This document shows, one piece after another, positions 18,572 through 27,505 of a stretch of 64,000 nucleotides of DNA. The first letter of the stretch is position 1; every line of letters starts with the position of its first letter. Made by a program: the position numbers and the translations under genes. The notes under the pieces were generated by a model, which was not told the DNA's origin, did no database searches, and was given only the letters and a program-made list of their open reading frames with translations. Source of the DNA: Alteromonas genovensis (GTDB lineage Bacteria; Pseudomonadota; Gammaproteobacteria; Enterobacterales; Alteromonadaceae); assembly GCF_010500895.1 (NCBI RefSeq), contig NZ_JAAAWO010000003.1, forward strand, positions 62,001 to 126,000, written 5' to 3'.

Positions 18572-19870
18572 GTGTTTGATTTTTTTGCAAAAAGTAATGA
18601 GAAAATGGATTTAGCATCAGAAGCAAAAACTAGCGCCAGCTTGCTTTCTGATAATATAGTTCAGAATATAAAACAACATGTAGCGTGGATAGAATTTGAT
18701 GCGCGGGGCAATATTATTGATGTGAACTCGTTGTTTACCGCTGTAGTTGGTTATAAAGCTTCAGACATAAAAGGAAAGCATCACAGAATTTTTTGCGATG
18801 AAAAGTATAGATCCTCAGCGGAGTACAGGGGGTTTTGGGAAAGGCTAGAGCGGGGAGAATCTTTTGACGGTACTTTTCCAAGAATAGATAAAGCCGGCCG
18901 ACGGTTATGGCTAGAGGCAACCTATATACCCATTACGGAGAATGATCAGGTTATAAAAGTGATAAAGCTAGCCCATGACGTTACTGAAGCCAAAGAATTA
19001 CAAAGGGCGCTAGAGAATATCCAACTAGCTCTCGCCCGCTCACTGGCCATCATTGAGTTTACACCTCAAGGAAATATTCAATCGGCTAATGACAACTTTC
19101 TCTCTGCTGTTGGATATCAAAGGGATGAAATTTTAGGGAAACATCACCGCATTTTTTGTGACAACGAGTTTTACCAGGCCCACCCTCACTTCTGGAACGA
19201 GCTTTCAAATGGAGACTTCAAACAAGGCCTTTATAAGCGATTTGATAAACACGGTAAAATACTGTGGCTAGAGGCTACCTACAACCCTATTTATGATGAG
19301 TCTGGAAAGGTTTTCAAAATCATAAAATTTGCGAGTAACGTTACGTCTCGCGTTGAAAGAGAGCAATCCATTCAAGAAGTTGTGCTCTCCACGTCAGAAG
19401 AAACAGCGCAAATTGCAAGCCGAGGGAAGCAAGTGCTAGAGAACGCGGTCAAACAAGCAGAACTAATATCTGCAAGTGTCGAAAGTGCATCAGACCTATT
19501 AGGTCAACTATTGGCTCAGTCTAAGCAAATCTCTTCTATCGTAACAACAATAGACAGCATAGCCGACCAAACAAACTTACTTGCACTCAACGCAGCAATT
19601 GAAGCCGCAAGAGCTGGCGAGCACGGTAGAGGGTTTGCGGTAGTTGCTGATGAGGTTCGCTCACTTGCAGCGAGAACGAGTAAGTCTACAATTGAAATTG
19701 AGGGTCTTGTTAAAGAGAATGAAAGACTCAATGGCGAAGCTACTTCTAAAATGAGATCCATACAACTGCAAGCAGTAGAGAGCAAAGACGGAATAACTGA
19801 AACAAAAAGCATTATTGAAGAGGTGAGCCAGGGAGCGATTAGCGTGGCAAAAGAACTTTCTGAAAAATAA
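18572..19870 (+). CDS. Soluble PAS-PAS methyl-accepting chemotaxis protein (BdlA-like)
   Basis: A cytoplasmic chemoreceptor, 432 residues, without membrane segments. Two PAS domains (~residues 30-145 and 150-265) share near-repeated motifs (GKHHRIFCD and LWLEATY in both), pointing to an internal duplication. A short MCP signalling domain follows with the conserved hairpin ([24 protein letters not shown]). It starts at GTG with a GGAGG site eight bases upstream. The same layout occurs in the biofilm-dispersion protein BdlA and in aerotaxis-like receptors, so it may link redox or a bound cofactor to chemotaxis or biofilm behaviour. Confidence 0.92.
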   Translation: MFDFFAKSNEKMDLASEAKTSASLLSDNIVQNIKQHVAWIEFDARGNIIDVNSLFTAVVGYKASDIKGKHHRIFCDEKYRSSAEYRGFWERLERGESFDGTFPRIDKAGRRLWLEATYIPITENDQVIKVIKLAHDVTEAKELQRALENIQLALARSLAIIEFTPQGNIQSANDNFLSAVGYQRDEILGKHHRIFCDNEFYQAHPHFWNELSNGDFKQGLYKRFDKHGKILWLEATYNPIYDESGKVFKIIKFASNVTSRVEREQSIQEVVLSTSEETAQIASRGKQVLENAVKQAELISASVESASDLLGQLLAQSKQISSIVTTIDSIADQTNLLALNAAIEAARAGEHGRGFAVVADEVRSLAARTSKSTIEIEGLVKENERLNGEATSKMRSIQLQAVESKDGITETKSIIEEVSQGAISVAKELSEK

Positions 19871-19903
19871 TACTTTTAAATCGGACAGCGTCAAACGCTA
19901 CAC

Positions 19904-21862
19904 TTATTTTTTCGGTTTTCGGCGCTTTTTATAAGCAGGCTTCACCGTTGATTTTATGCCTTTCAGTGACACAGGCACGTTGCTTGACGCAATATCGATA
20001 AGCTCGTGTAGGGTGTTTTGCAGTGGCTGCATAAAACTTTTATAGTTTGTCTGTTGCTCGGCAATGTTGTTTAACGTTGCCTCCCACTTGGCCGTCATAT
20101 CGGGTGTTGTGCACATTTCAGGAAGGGCTCCTACTAAGCCAATTCCTGCGGGTGTAGCATTAATAATTTTGCCCTGTCGCTTCAAAAAACCACGCTTAAA
20201 CAACAGTTCAATTATTCCGGCCCGCGTGGCCTCAGTGCCCAAACCGTCCGTATCTTTTAATATTGCTTTTAGAGCTCGGTCTTTAACGAAGCGATTTATT
20301 CCCGTCATGGCAGCAAGTAATGTAGCGTCGGTAAAGTGCTTAGGGGGCTGAGTTTGCTTTTCTAGCAACTCTCCTTTTTCGCAATGCAGGCTGTCGTTTT
20401 TGCTCAGTTCTGGCAGCGAGCCTTTTTGCCATGGGCTATCAGAGTTCGACTTGCTCTCTCCGCCTTTTTCGTTATTTTTTTCGCTTCCTTTATCACTGAT
20501 CTTTTCAAAGAGCACCTTCCATCCCAGTTGCTCGGTAACATTGGCAGTTGTGGCAAATTTGCCACCCGCGATGGTTAGCGCAACATGAGTTTGTTGATAG
20601 ATAAAGGCAGGATAAAACTGAGCGAGATACTGCCTAACAATAAGGCCATACACATTTTTTTCTAGATGACTTAAGGACAGCCCTAAAGGTGATTTTTCTG
20701 TCGGAATAATGGCATGGTGAGCGCTAACTTTTGCATTATTCCAAGCTTTGGACTTAATTGAAGTATCTGCTTGTTGAGCCGCATTAGAAAATGGTAACTC
20801 TGCTTTACCAAGCATAGCCACAATGGACTTCGCTAAGGAGAATTGTTCGCTAGGAAGGTATCGGCAGTCTGAGCGAGGATAGGTAATGAGCTTGTGTTTT
20901 TCGTACAAAGACTGACACACATCAAGCACCAGCTTGGCGTTCATATTAAATTGCTTAGCCGCATCAATTTGTAGGGTTGAAAGATTGTAGGGTAAAGGTG
21001 CATTCAGCTTTTTTTGCTGCTTTTTAATATCATCAACGGTTGCAGGTTGGTTCGATATCCTTCCTACCACATTTTCAGCTAACCCCTTTGAAAGTACACG
21101 CCCCTCATCATCCATATAAGCCTGACACGCCTCGCTCGGCTGCCACTTTGCAGTAAACTGTTGCTGTGAAGGAGTGAATATGTGAGCCAACACCTCATAA
21201 AACGGCTTAGAGGTGAAATTGTTAATTTCCTTATCTCTATTCACCACCAGTCCCAATATGGGTGTTTGCACTCGCCCTACAGAAAGCACCCCTTGATAAC
21301 CAACTTTACCACCTTGAATAGTATAGGCTCGCGTTAAGTTGATACCATATAACCAGTCGGCGCGGCTTCTTGCCAATGCTGACACCGAAAGAGGAATAAA
21401 ATGCTTATTAGGTTGCAGCTGGTTTAAAGAACGTTTTACCGCGGGTAAGTTCAAATCGCTGATAAGTAAGCGCTGCATACTGTCACGCTTTTGCGAAGTA
21501 ACGTTGAGATAATCGATTACCTCATCAACCAGAAGTTGCCCTTCCCTGTCTGGGTCGCCAGCATGAATAATTTGACTACACTGCTTCACAAATTTACGGA
21601 TAATCGCTAGCTGGCTTTTTGTTTTATATTTTGGTTTTAGCTGCCACTGATTAGGGATAATAGGTAGGTGTTCTAACTGCCATTTCTTAAACTTTTCATC
21701 GTAACTATCGGGGTCTGCTTGCTCGAGAATATGGCCCACACACCACGTAACTACATCGCCACCAGCTATTTCGATATAACCTTGATGCTTTTTTTGAGGT
21801 TTAGGTAAGGCCTCTGCGATGGCTCTTCCTAGGCTAGGCTTCTCGGCAATGTATAACTTCAT
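19904..21862 (-). CDS. topB: DNA topoisomerase III
   Basis: A type IA topoisomerase of 652 residues (E. coli TopB is 653), which relaxes and decatenates DNA through a single-strand break. The N-terminal Toprim domain (IAEKPSLGRAIAEAL, GDPDREGQ) and the active-site region YPRSDCRYLP, with the catalytic tyrosine, are present. The C-terminal tail is basic (KKRRKPKK), as expected for DNA binding. A Ser/Lys/Glu-rich insert near residues 455-480 looks like a variable loop. The gene stands alone. Confidence 0.95.
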   Translation of the reverse strand: MKLYIAEKPSLGRAIAEALPKPQKKHQGYIEIAGGDVVTWCVGHILEQADPDSYDEKFKKWQLEHLPIIPNQWQLKPKYKTKSQLAIIRKFVKQCSQIIHAGDPDREGQLLVDEVIDYLNVTSQKRDSMQRLLISDLNLPAVKRSLNQLQPNKHFIPLSVSALARSRADWLYGINLTRAYTIQGGKVGYQGVLSVGRVQTPILGLVVNRDKEINNFTSKPFYEVLAHIFTPSQQQFTAKWQPSEACQAYMDDEGRVLSKGLAENVVGRISNQPATVDDIKKQQKKLNAPLPYNLSTLQIDAAKQFNMNAKLVLDVCQSLYEKHKLITYPRSDCRYLPSEQFSLAKSIVAMLGKAELPFSNAAQQADTSIKSKAWNNAKVSAHHAIIPTEKSPLGLSLSHLEKNVYGLIVRQYLAQFYPAFIYQQTHVALTIAGGKFATTANVTEQLGWKVLFEKISDKGSEKNNEKGGESKSNSDSPWQKGSLPELSKNDSLHCEKGELLEKQTQPPKHFTDATLLAAMTGINRFVKDRALKAILKDTDGLGTEATRAGIIELLFKRGFLKRQGKIINATPAGIGLVGALPEMCTTPDMTAKWEATLNNIAEQQTNYKSFMQPLQNTLHELIDIASSNVPVSLKGIKSTVKPAYKKRRKPKK

Positions 21863-22181
21863 CGGCTCTATTTAGCATATTATTTTGAGTGGATGGTGCA
21901 TGCTAGACTTCATGCGAAAACGTTTTATAAAAGCTGCATGCGAGGCTACAACTGAAATTTTTTCTGTAGCTATATATAACTTCGTTCAACTACCTTTAAC
22001 TACTAACATGACAACTCGTTTAACGAGTGCTTCATTATGTCTATCGTCATAATAAATAACCACTGTCATTATATCCAGTTATTTCTATCAGGCAGCGTTT
22101 TAGTAGCCTAATTTAGTCGCATTAGTTTAGAAGCTTGGTTTAATCGCCTAGTTTTGAAGCATAGTATTGAAGCAAATAAGT
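21863..22181. other. Intergenic region with palindrome and degenerate repeats
   Basis: A 319-base spacer. It contains a 15-base palindrome ACTCGTT-T-AACGAGT (22014-22028) and, at about 22090-22175, degenerate T-rich repeats (copies of a TAGTTTAGAAGC / TAGTTTTGAAGC type). No gene is supported. Confidence 0.45.
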
Positions 22182-23120
22182 TCACAGCTTGCCCATACAC
22201 CATTTTGCTACAAGGCCCGTCGCGATTGTAATAACCACACTGGTCAGCGTACCTAACAACACGTACTCAGTAAGCTTTTTGTCTTCACTCTTTGTTAAAT
22301 CGCCAAACCTAAAGATAGACTTTGCCGCAATCAAAAAGCCAATTGCTGCAAATTGGTTCAACAACACAAAAGTAAGAATAAGTAGTCGCTCTAAGTAGCC
22401 AATACGCTGACCCGCCATGGCTAAGGTGCGCTGTACGGGAAGTTGTACTAATCCGCTGGTGCGTTTAGGGTTGGTCAGCTCATCTAGCTCTTTGGTCCAT
22501 GGCGAAAGCAGCTGTTTTATAAAAATAGAAGTAGGACTTAAAATAATTAAATAAGCGAGCAGCAGTACCAAATGGTGATAGTTTATGGCGTAGATATGCT
22601 GCAGTAATGGCGTGAACTGTTGTGTTAACAGCGCCCACAATATGATCGCAGCGATAATATGCGCAGCTTGATCGATAACAAAAGCAAAGGTGGTTGGGCT
22701 AGCGTAAGACTTAACGGCGTCAATAATGAAATGAGTCACCATTACGCCAATAGCCACTAAAAATAGGGGTGTAAGCTCTATTGCCGTTATACTTGCTGCA
22801 GATAGACCTGTTGTAGAAACACCTGTTGCTGCAGCGCCAGTCTCTTTTGTCGCAAGCGTGGCAAATAAAGATAAAATCAATAAAGCGAAAAATGCCAGCA
22901 CGCCGTGAAGTAAAGCATGTAAGTACAATGCCGGAGACAGCAGATGTTTAGTATTGCGGCTTTTTACCCAGCCAGCAGGCTGAAAATAGAAGTCTCCCAA
23001 CACGTGGGCTACCAAAAGCCCGGCTATCAGGGCTAGCTGTTGTAACTGCAGCTGCTCTGCACCTATTTCACCCATATTCAACACCTCTATGCTGGGCACC
23101 TCTATACCAATAGCTTCCAT
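22182..23120 (-). CDS. DUF3307 multi-pass membrane protein, partner of SatD
   Basis: An integral membrane protein of about 312 residues with roughly six or seven helices. The start at 23120 has an AGGAG site seven bases upstream, whereas the open frame to 23183 would overlap the preceding gene. Conserved DUF3307 residues lie in or near the helices: HVLGDFYFQ, ALYLHALLHG, THFIIDAVKS and DQAAH. This spread of His and Asp suggests a metal-dependent intramembrane activity, which is inference. It follows satD after 22 bases and is certainly in the same operon. The biochemical function is not known to me. Confidence 0.82.
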   Translation of the reverse strand: MEAIGIEVPSIEVLNMGEIGAEQLQLQQLALIAGLLVAHVLGDFYFQPAGWVKSRNTKHLLSPALYLHALLHGVLAFFALLILSLFATLATKETGAAATGVSTTGLSAASITAIELTPLFLVAIGVMVTHFIIDAVKSYASPTTFAFVIDQAAHIIAAIILWALLTQQFTPLLQHIYAINYHHLVLLLAYLIILSPTSIFIKQLLSPWTKELDELTNPKRTSGLVQLPVQRTLAMAGQRIGYLERLLILTFVLLNQFAAIGFLIAAKSIFRFGDLTKSEDKKLTEYVLLGTLTSVVITIATGLVAKWCMGKL

Positions 23121-23142
23121 ACTAAATCTCCTAAACCTGCCA

Positions 23143-23775
23143 TCACGAGCTAACTTCAGTTGCCATGTGCTCAAGATATTCATTCACCAAGTGATATCCA
23201 CTGGCATTTAAAATTCGGGTAACGTTGCTTCTCGTTTTACCCAGCGTATTTGCAATGTGTTCATGGGCTTTATCTTTTGCACAAATATAGGCAAGCAGCG
23301 TTTCTGATTGAGTTTGAGTTAACGCCGTAATATGGCTATCTAAAAATGCGGTTAGCAGTGCTGAATGTTTATTGAAAGCTTCATCATCGCTAGTAAACAC
23401 CAAGTATTGCGATTTCAGAGTATCTAATGCCCTACCCGAACGAACGAAGGCATCCCCACTCCCTGTTTTTACCTGTCCGTCAGTAACGTTAACCTCGCCA
23501 AGCCCTACGCTAATACGAATATCGGTTGAGGGCGTGCAAGCTTTTAAAGCAAGCCTTATGCATATCGCAGTTTGCATGGCATTTTGCGGTGAGGGTATTA
23601 CGGCCTGAAACGCATCGCCACGAAACACATCATACTCGCCATGATACATTGCCGTTTGCGCTTTAAGCGTTGTGGTGAGTACTGCCAGTACATGCTTTAA
23701 GTCTTCATCACTTAAGTGCTGTGAGTTGGCAATGTCTCCAGTGATCACTGCCGCCCGCTGTTTAATCGTGTCCAT
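23143..23775 (-). CDS. SatD-family protein: cyclase-like domain plus HTH
   Basis: A 210-residue SatD-family protein. The N-terminal ~145 residues run ITGDIANS (D14) ... RGDAF (D54) ... IRISVGLGEV ... GDAFVRSGRAL. This order of strands and a pair of aspartates 40 residues apart resembles the metal sites of class III nucleotidyl cyclases and GGDEF domains. The C-terminal ~55 residues form a helix-turn-helix (AHEHIANTLGKTRSNVTRIL). SatD was named in streptococci and has no settled biochemical role. Operon pairing with DUF3307 is seen here. A nucleotide-binding or nucleotide-making regulator is my inference. Confidence 0.8.
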   Translation of the reverse strand: MDTIKQRAAVITGDIANSQHLSDEDLKHVLAVLTTTLKAQTAMYHGEYDVFRGDAFQAVIPSPQNAMQTAICIRLALKACTPSTDIRISVGLGEVNVTDGQVKTGSGDAFVRSGRALDTLKSQYLVFTSDDEAFNKHSALLTAFLDSHITALTQTQSETLLAYICAKDKAHEHIANTLGKTRSNVTRILNASGYHLVNEYLEHMATEVSS

Positions 23776-24176
23776 TAGCCACTCTCGTTATAATGAGTTT
23801 TGCTGAAAGGTCGAGTGATAAATACTCTGAAACTAGATTGCCTGTATTTTTATACATATGCAATGCAACCTACTATAGTGCGCATACACACTCGGGTAAC
23901 CGTTTATCAACACTTTTCAAAAAGAGCCCATAAACAATCACTTTTAACAAAGTTACCATAAACAGTCACACAAAAATACAGCTGTTTTACGGCAGATACC
24001 GCCTGATGTTTATCCCTGATGCTTCCGCCTGATGGGCACGCCTTATGCTCTCGCGTAAAGATCGTGATAAAAGCTCACATTTACTATTTACTCAACGGAT
24101 GCATGCGACAGTTTTTGTCGCATGTTGTGGGTATGCTATTGTGCTTACACGTAAAGGGTTTAGGTTATTTAATCCT
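23776..24176. other. Divergent intergenic region between satD and the WYL regulator
   Basis: A 401-base AT-rich spacer (counted to the preferred regulator start). It holds a direct repeat CCGCCTGATG (about 23999-24008 and 24027-24036) and presumably both promoters. No RNA or small gene is supported. Confidence 0.4.
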
Positions 24177-25184
24177 ATGAGCGCATTTCAACGCAAATTA
24201 GACATTTTACAGTTTGTGCCTACGGCACCGCGAAAAGTATCAAGCCGCCAAATATTTGATAACCTGCAGAACTGCGGCCATCACCACATCGATATGCGAA
24301 CGATACAACGGGATTTGGTTAATCTAGAAACCGTTGGGCTTTTTGGTCTTGAAGTAGACAAACGCTCTAAACCCTACGGCTGGTTTATCAATGCCAACTT
24401 TAAAAAGTTGAATCTTAGCTTGATGGATGGCAATACCGCGCTTGCATTTAAAGTGCTCGAACAATCTGGCGCTACACTGCCCAATACCACGCTTAACGAA
24501 TTGCAGCCCTACTTCACCAAGGCAACGCAAGTCCTTCAACAAGACAGCGACTCTCTACTGAGCAACTGGTTAAAGTCGGTAGCAGACTCGCACATTTCTC
24601 AACCTCTTCTACCGCCAGAAATAGATGCAGTGTCTTTTGGAAGACTAAAAAACGCCATCTATTTTAAAAAACAAATATCAGCTGATATAAAACGTATTTT
24701 TAATGGTGGTAATCAAATGGTATGGAAACACTACGACCGAATAAATCCCATGGGGTTGGTTAAACAGGATGGTCGTCAGCTATTCGTGTGTACATTTGGA
24801 GAGCTTCACAAAAGGCGCTATGCATTGCCCTTGCACTTTATTAGAAACGTAATGGAAACCCAGGATGACTGCCAGCAAACTTTTGGCGAACTTGAAAGCG
24901 TTCAGTTACTCAACAACAATAGAAAGCAAAATATTGAACTGAAACTACTGGTTAAAAACAACGCGCTCTTCCTGCTCCACGGTTATAAGCTTTCTGAAGA
25001 TCAGATCATTAGCCCGTCTGCACACACCGACAAATCGTTTTTAACGGCAACCGTGAAAGATACGAATAAGCTAAGAGCCTTTTTGAGAGGGCTTGGCGAC
25101 AATATTGAAGTTATTGAGCCCAAAAAGTTAAGAGACTACTTTTTGGCAATGTCGCAGAAATTATTCGCAACATATAGCCCATAA
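24177..25184 (+). CDS. WYL-domain transcriptional regulator
   Basis: A 335-residue regulator with an N-terminal winged HTH (QRKLDILQF ... DMRTIQRDLVNLE) and a central WYL domain (NPMGLVKQDGRQLFVCTF ... RYALPLHF, about residues 185-225). WYL domains are thought to bind nucleic acid or nucleotide ligands and control stress and defence genes. The frame is open upstream to 24045, but residues before 24177 lack family character, so the later ATG is preferred. It is divergent from satD-DUF3307 across about 400 bases and convergent with the FtsZ-like gene. Regulation of satD is plausible but unproven. Confidence 0.84.
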   Translation: MSAFQRKLDILQFVPTAPRKVSSRQIFDNLQNCGHHHIDMRTIQRDLVNLETVGLFGLEVDKRSKPYGWFINANFKKLNLSLMDGNTALAFKVLEQSGATLPNTTLNELQPYFTKATQVLQQDSDSLLSNWLKSVADSHISQPLLPPEIDAVSFGRLKNAIYFKKQISADIKRIFNGGNQMVWKHYDRINPMGLVKQDGRQLFVCTFGELHKRRYALPLHFIRNVMETQDDCQQTFGELESVQLLNNNRKQNIELKLLVKNNALFLLHGYKLSEDQIISPSAHTDKSFLTATVKDTNKLRAFLRGLGDNIEVIEPKKLRDYFLAMSQKLFATYSP

Positions 25185-25246
25185 AAGGCTACATCACAGA
25201 TGGTAATTATAGCCTTGCGCGCCGCACACGAATGGCGGCTAATGAG

Positions 25247-26485
25247 TCATTGCTTCATTTGCTGGCGAATAAATGCAGGAATATTAAAATACTTCGACTC
25301 AAGGTTTGAGCTTATACGGGAGCCGTTTATTTTCATCGGTACCATCTCTCCTATCAACTCGCGGTATTCTTCTAATTCCCTGCTTTGTTCTATCATATCC
25401 ATTTCTTCTAACAGGCTGTATTGCTCTAACTTACTGTATTCGTCTGACACAGTACTGTTTTCTAATTCGCCTTCCTTTTCTTTTTCATTATGTTGCTCTT
25501 TTTCACTATGTTGCTGGGGAACAGGAATGCCCGTTGCGATAACTAGCACTTCACCGAATTGGGGTAGTTCTGGGGATACCGTTACGCCGGTTATTATTAG
25601 CGCACGGGCACTCTCAATTAAATTTTGCAGTGTTGCTAGCATTTCCTCATACATCACTAAGCTAGGCTCTTCCTTGCACGTAAGCTGCACAATAACGCCC
25701 TGCGCTCCAACAATGCTTTGATCATCAACCAAGGGGTTATTAAGAGCATGGGTTAACGCATCGCACAGCAAGCCTCCATCTTCGGCAATACCAACGCCTA
25801 ATGCCGTATTCCCTTCTAACGACAGAATGTGGCTAAAGTCATTAATATCCACATTGATGTAACCGGTTTTGGTCAACATGGTAATAATAGCTTCGACAAT
25901 GCGGTGCATCTGCGTATCGCAATGACGAAATGCCGACAGTAACCCAACCGTTTCATTAAGCGCCGACACCAGCGAATCATTCGACAATACTAAGGTGGCA
26001 TTTGCGACTGCTTTTATCGCTTGAAGAGCATCTAGGGCAATTTGGTGGCGCTGACTTCCTTCCGACTTGAACGGCAATGTCACAAAGCACATCGCGTTTA
26101 TGCCCTTTTTCTTAGCCATGTCTAAAAGTACAGGCGTAGCCCCGCTGCCAGTGCCACCGCCTAGTCCTGCAATAACAATGATAATAGTGTCGTGTTCTAT
26201 AAGCGTACTTAGCGCCTCTTCACTTTGACGAGCAGCACTATGTGCCACCAAAGGGTCAGCCCCCGCTCCATACCCTTTGGTGGTGGACTCTCCTATAAGA
26301 AGAACTTCATGATTATCACATTGGTGCAACGCAGATATATCGGTATTAATAGAGGTAAGTCGAATATTGGTATGCTGACATAAACCGGCCATAGTAGTGA
26401 TGGCATTGCCGCCACACCCGCCTACGCCTATTACGTGAATATTAATATCTTTAGATTCTGTCTCTTTGAGTATTACGTTATGCAT
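25247..26485 (-). CDS. Stand-alone FtsZ paralogue
   Basis: A second-type FtsZ of 412 residues, outside any division cluster. The start at 26485 has a GAGGGG site six bases upstream. The longer open frame to 26680 is not supported. GTP-binding parts are intact: HVIGVGGCGGNA near the N-terminus, the T3 tubulin signature GGGTGSG (109-115), and the T7 synergy loop N211-V-D213-x-x-D216, which matches N207/D209/D212 of E. coli FtsZ. An acidic linker (~residues 325-395) leads to KYFNIPAFIRQQ at the C-terminus, equivalent to the conserved FtsZ tail that binds FtsA and ZipA. It is therefore likely an active polymerising GTPase able to meet the divisome, though much diverged in the core. Confidence 0.88.
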   Translation of the reverse strand: MHNVILKETESKDINIHVIGVGGCGGNAITTMAGLCQHTNIRLTSINTDISALHQCDNHEVLLIGESTTKGYGAGADPLVAHSAARQSEEALSTLIEHDTIIIVIAGLGGGTGSGATPVLLDMAKKKGINAMCFVTLPFKSEGSQRHQIALDALQAIKAVANATLVLSNDSLVSALNETVGLLSAFRHCDTQMHRIVEAIITMLTKTGYINVDINDFSHILSLEGNTALGVGIAEDGGLLCDALTHALNNPLVDDQSIVGAQGVIVQLTCKEEPSLVMYEEMLATLQNLIESARALIITGVTVSPELPQFGEVLVIATGIPVPQQHSEKEQHNEKEKEGELENSTVSDEYSKLEQYSLLEEMDMIEQSRELEEYRELIGEMVPMKINGSRISSNLESKYFNIPAFIRQQMKQ

Positions 26486-26693
26486 GCTGTGCCCCTCAAT
26501 GTCATCATTCGCGGTAAGTGGGGTTAAAAAGGATGTTAAGCATGCATTGCCCTTACGACAAAAGTTGACGCACTTCGACACAGACACGTTATTATGCTCA
26601 CTCTTTTTTTTGATAGTAAGCGCTAATCCCTTTACTCTAAGGTTAATAAAATACAAAAATCGTGACATAAACACGGACACCGACGGATAAAAA

Positions 26694-27368
26694 ATGCAGC
26701 CTCATGATCAATTGCCCTTACATGATTTTATAGAATATTCAGAACCCACCATGAAGTCGCGAAGCGCTGACTTTCTACAAACAATGCAACGCCGACACAG
26801 TATTCGTCACTTTAGCGACCGCTCGGTAGATAAAAGCATTATAGAAAATTGCTTGTTAACAGCGGGCACTGCACCAAGCGGCGCTAATCATCAGCCTTGG
26901 CACTTTGCTGCCATTAACTCTCCATCAATGAAACAAAAAATACGTGAGCACGCCGAAGCCCATGAACGTGGCTTTTATAAAGGGCGCGCTGGGCAACAAT
27001 GGCTCAACGACTTGAAACCCTTAGGGACAGACGCCGCTAAACCGTATTTGGAAATAGCGCCCTGGCTTATTGCTGTATTTAGTCAAAAGTTTGGTGAAAC
27101 CGAAGATGGAGAAAAACAGCAAAATTACTACGTGCATGAGTCGGTAGGCATTGCCGTGGGCATGCTGATTACCGCCCTACACAACGCCGGGTTAGCAACG
27201 CTTACCCATACGCCTAAGCCTATGAACTTTTTAACCGACGTGTGTGGTAGGCCCGATAACGAAAGAGCGTACATGCTGATAATTGCAGGATACCCGGCGA
27301 TTAATGCGACTATACCGGCTCACGCCACACAGAAAAAATCCCTGAATGATATTGCGAGCTTTTTATAA
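26694..27368 (+). CDS. Nitroreductase-family protein, iodotyrosine-deiodinase (IYD) type
   Basis: A FMN-dependent nitroreductase-fold enzyme of 224 residues resembling bacterial iodotyrosine deiodinases. The flavin-binding RRHSIRHFS and TAPSGANHQPWHF segments are near the N-terminus. The substrate-zwitterion triad of IYD appears conserved in exact spacing: Glu, Tyr four residues later (ERGFY) and Lys 21 residues after the Tyr (AAKPYL). This would fit reductive dehalogenation of halotyrosines. The first ATG gives an N-terminal arm like that of known members. It is divergent from the FtsZ-like gene. Confidence 0.85.
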   Translation: MQPHDQLPLHDFIEYSEPTMKSRSADFLQTMQRRHSIRHFSDRSVDKSIIENCLLTAGTAPSGANHQPWHFAAINSPSMKQKIREHAEAHERGFYKGRAGQQWLNDLKPLGTDAAKPYLEIAPWLIAVFSQKFGETEDGEKQQNYYVHESVGIAVGMLITALHNAGLATLTHTPKPMNFLTDVCGRPDNERAYMLIIAGYPAINATIPAHATQKKSLNDIASFL

Positions 27369-27401
27369 TCACTGGAGGCTGGGTTTGCAGGTTGGTGTGT
27401 T

Positions 27402-27435
27402 AACTGGGGCAGTAAATTTGGTTCTGACCCCATTT
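27402..27435. repeat. REP-like imperfect hairpin
   Basis: AACTGGGGCAG (27402-27412) and TTCTGACCCCATTT (27422-27435) pair as a GC-rich imperfect hairpin with a short AT loop. The TTCTGACCCCATTT core resembles short palindromic repeats scattered in many gammaproteobacterial genomes. That similarity is from memory. Confidence 0.4.
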
Positions 27436-27505
27436 ATTTCTGTGCTACTCTGCGCGCCGACATTCAATTCACGCAATATATACGGTTAAAAGGACACGTC
27501 TTCAC

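Noticed and set aside
25200-25721. Rightward open frame of 173 codons opposite the FtsZ-like gene
   Set aside because: It is antisense to the acidic linker and C-terminal part of the FtsZ paralogue; Ser/Cys/Ile-rich composition is typical of a shadow frame.
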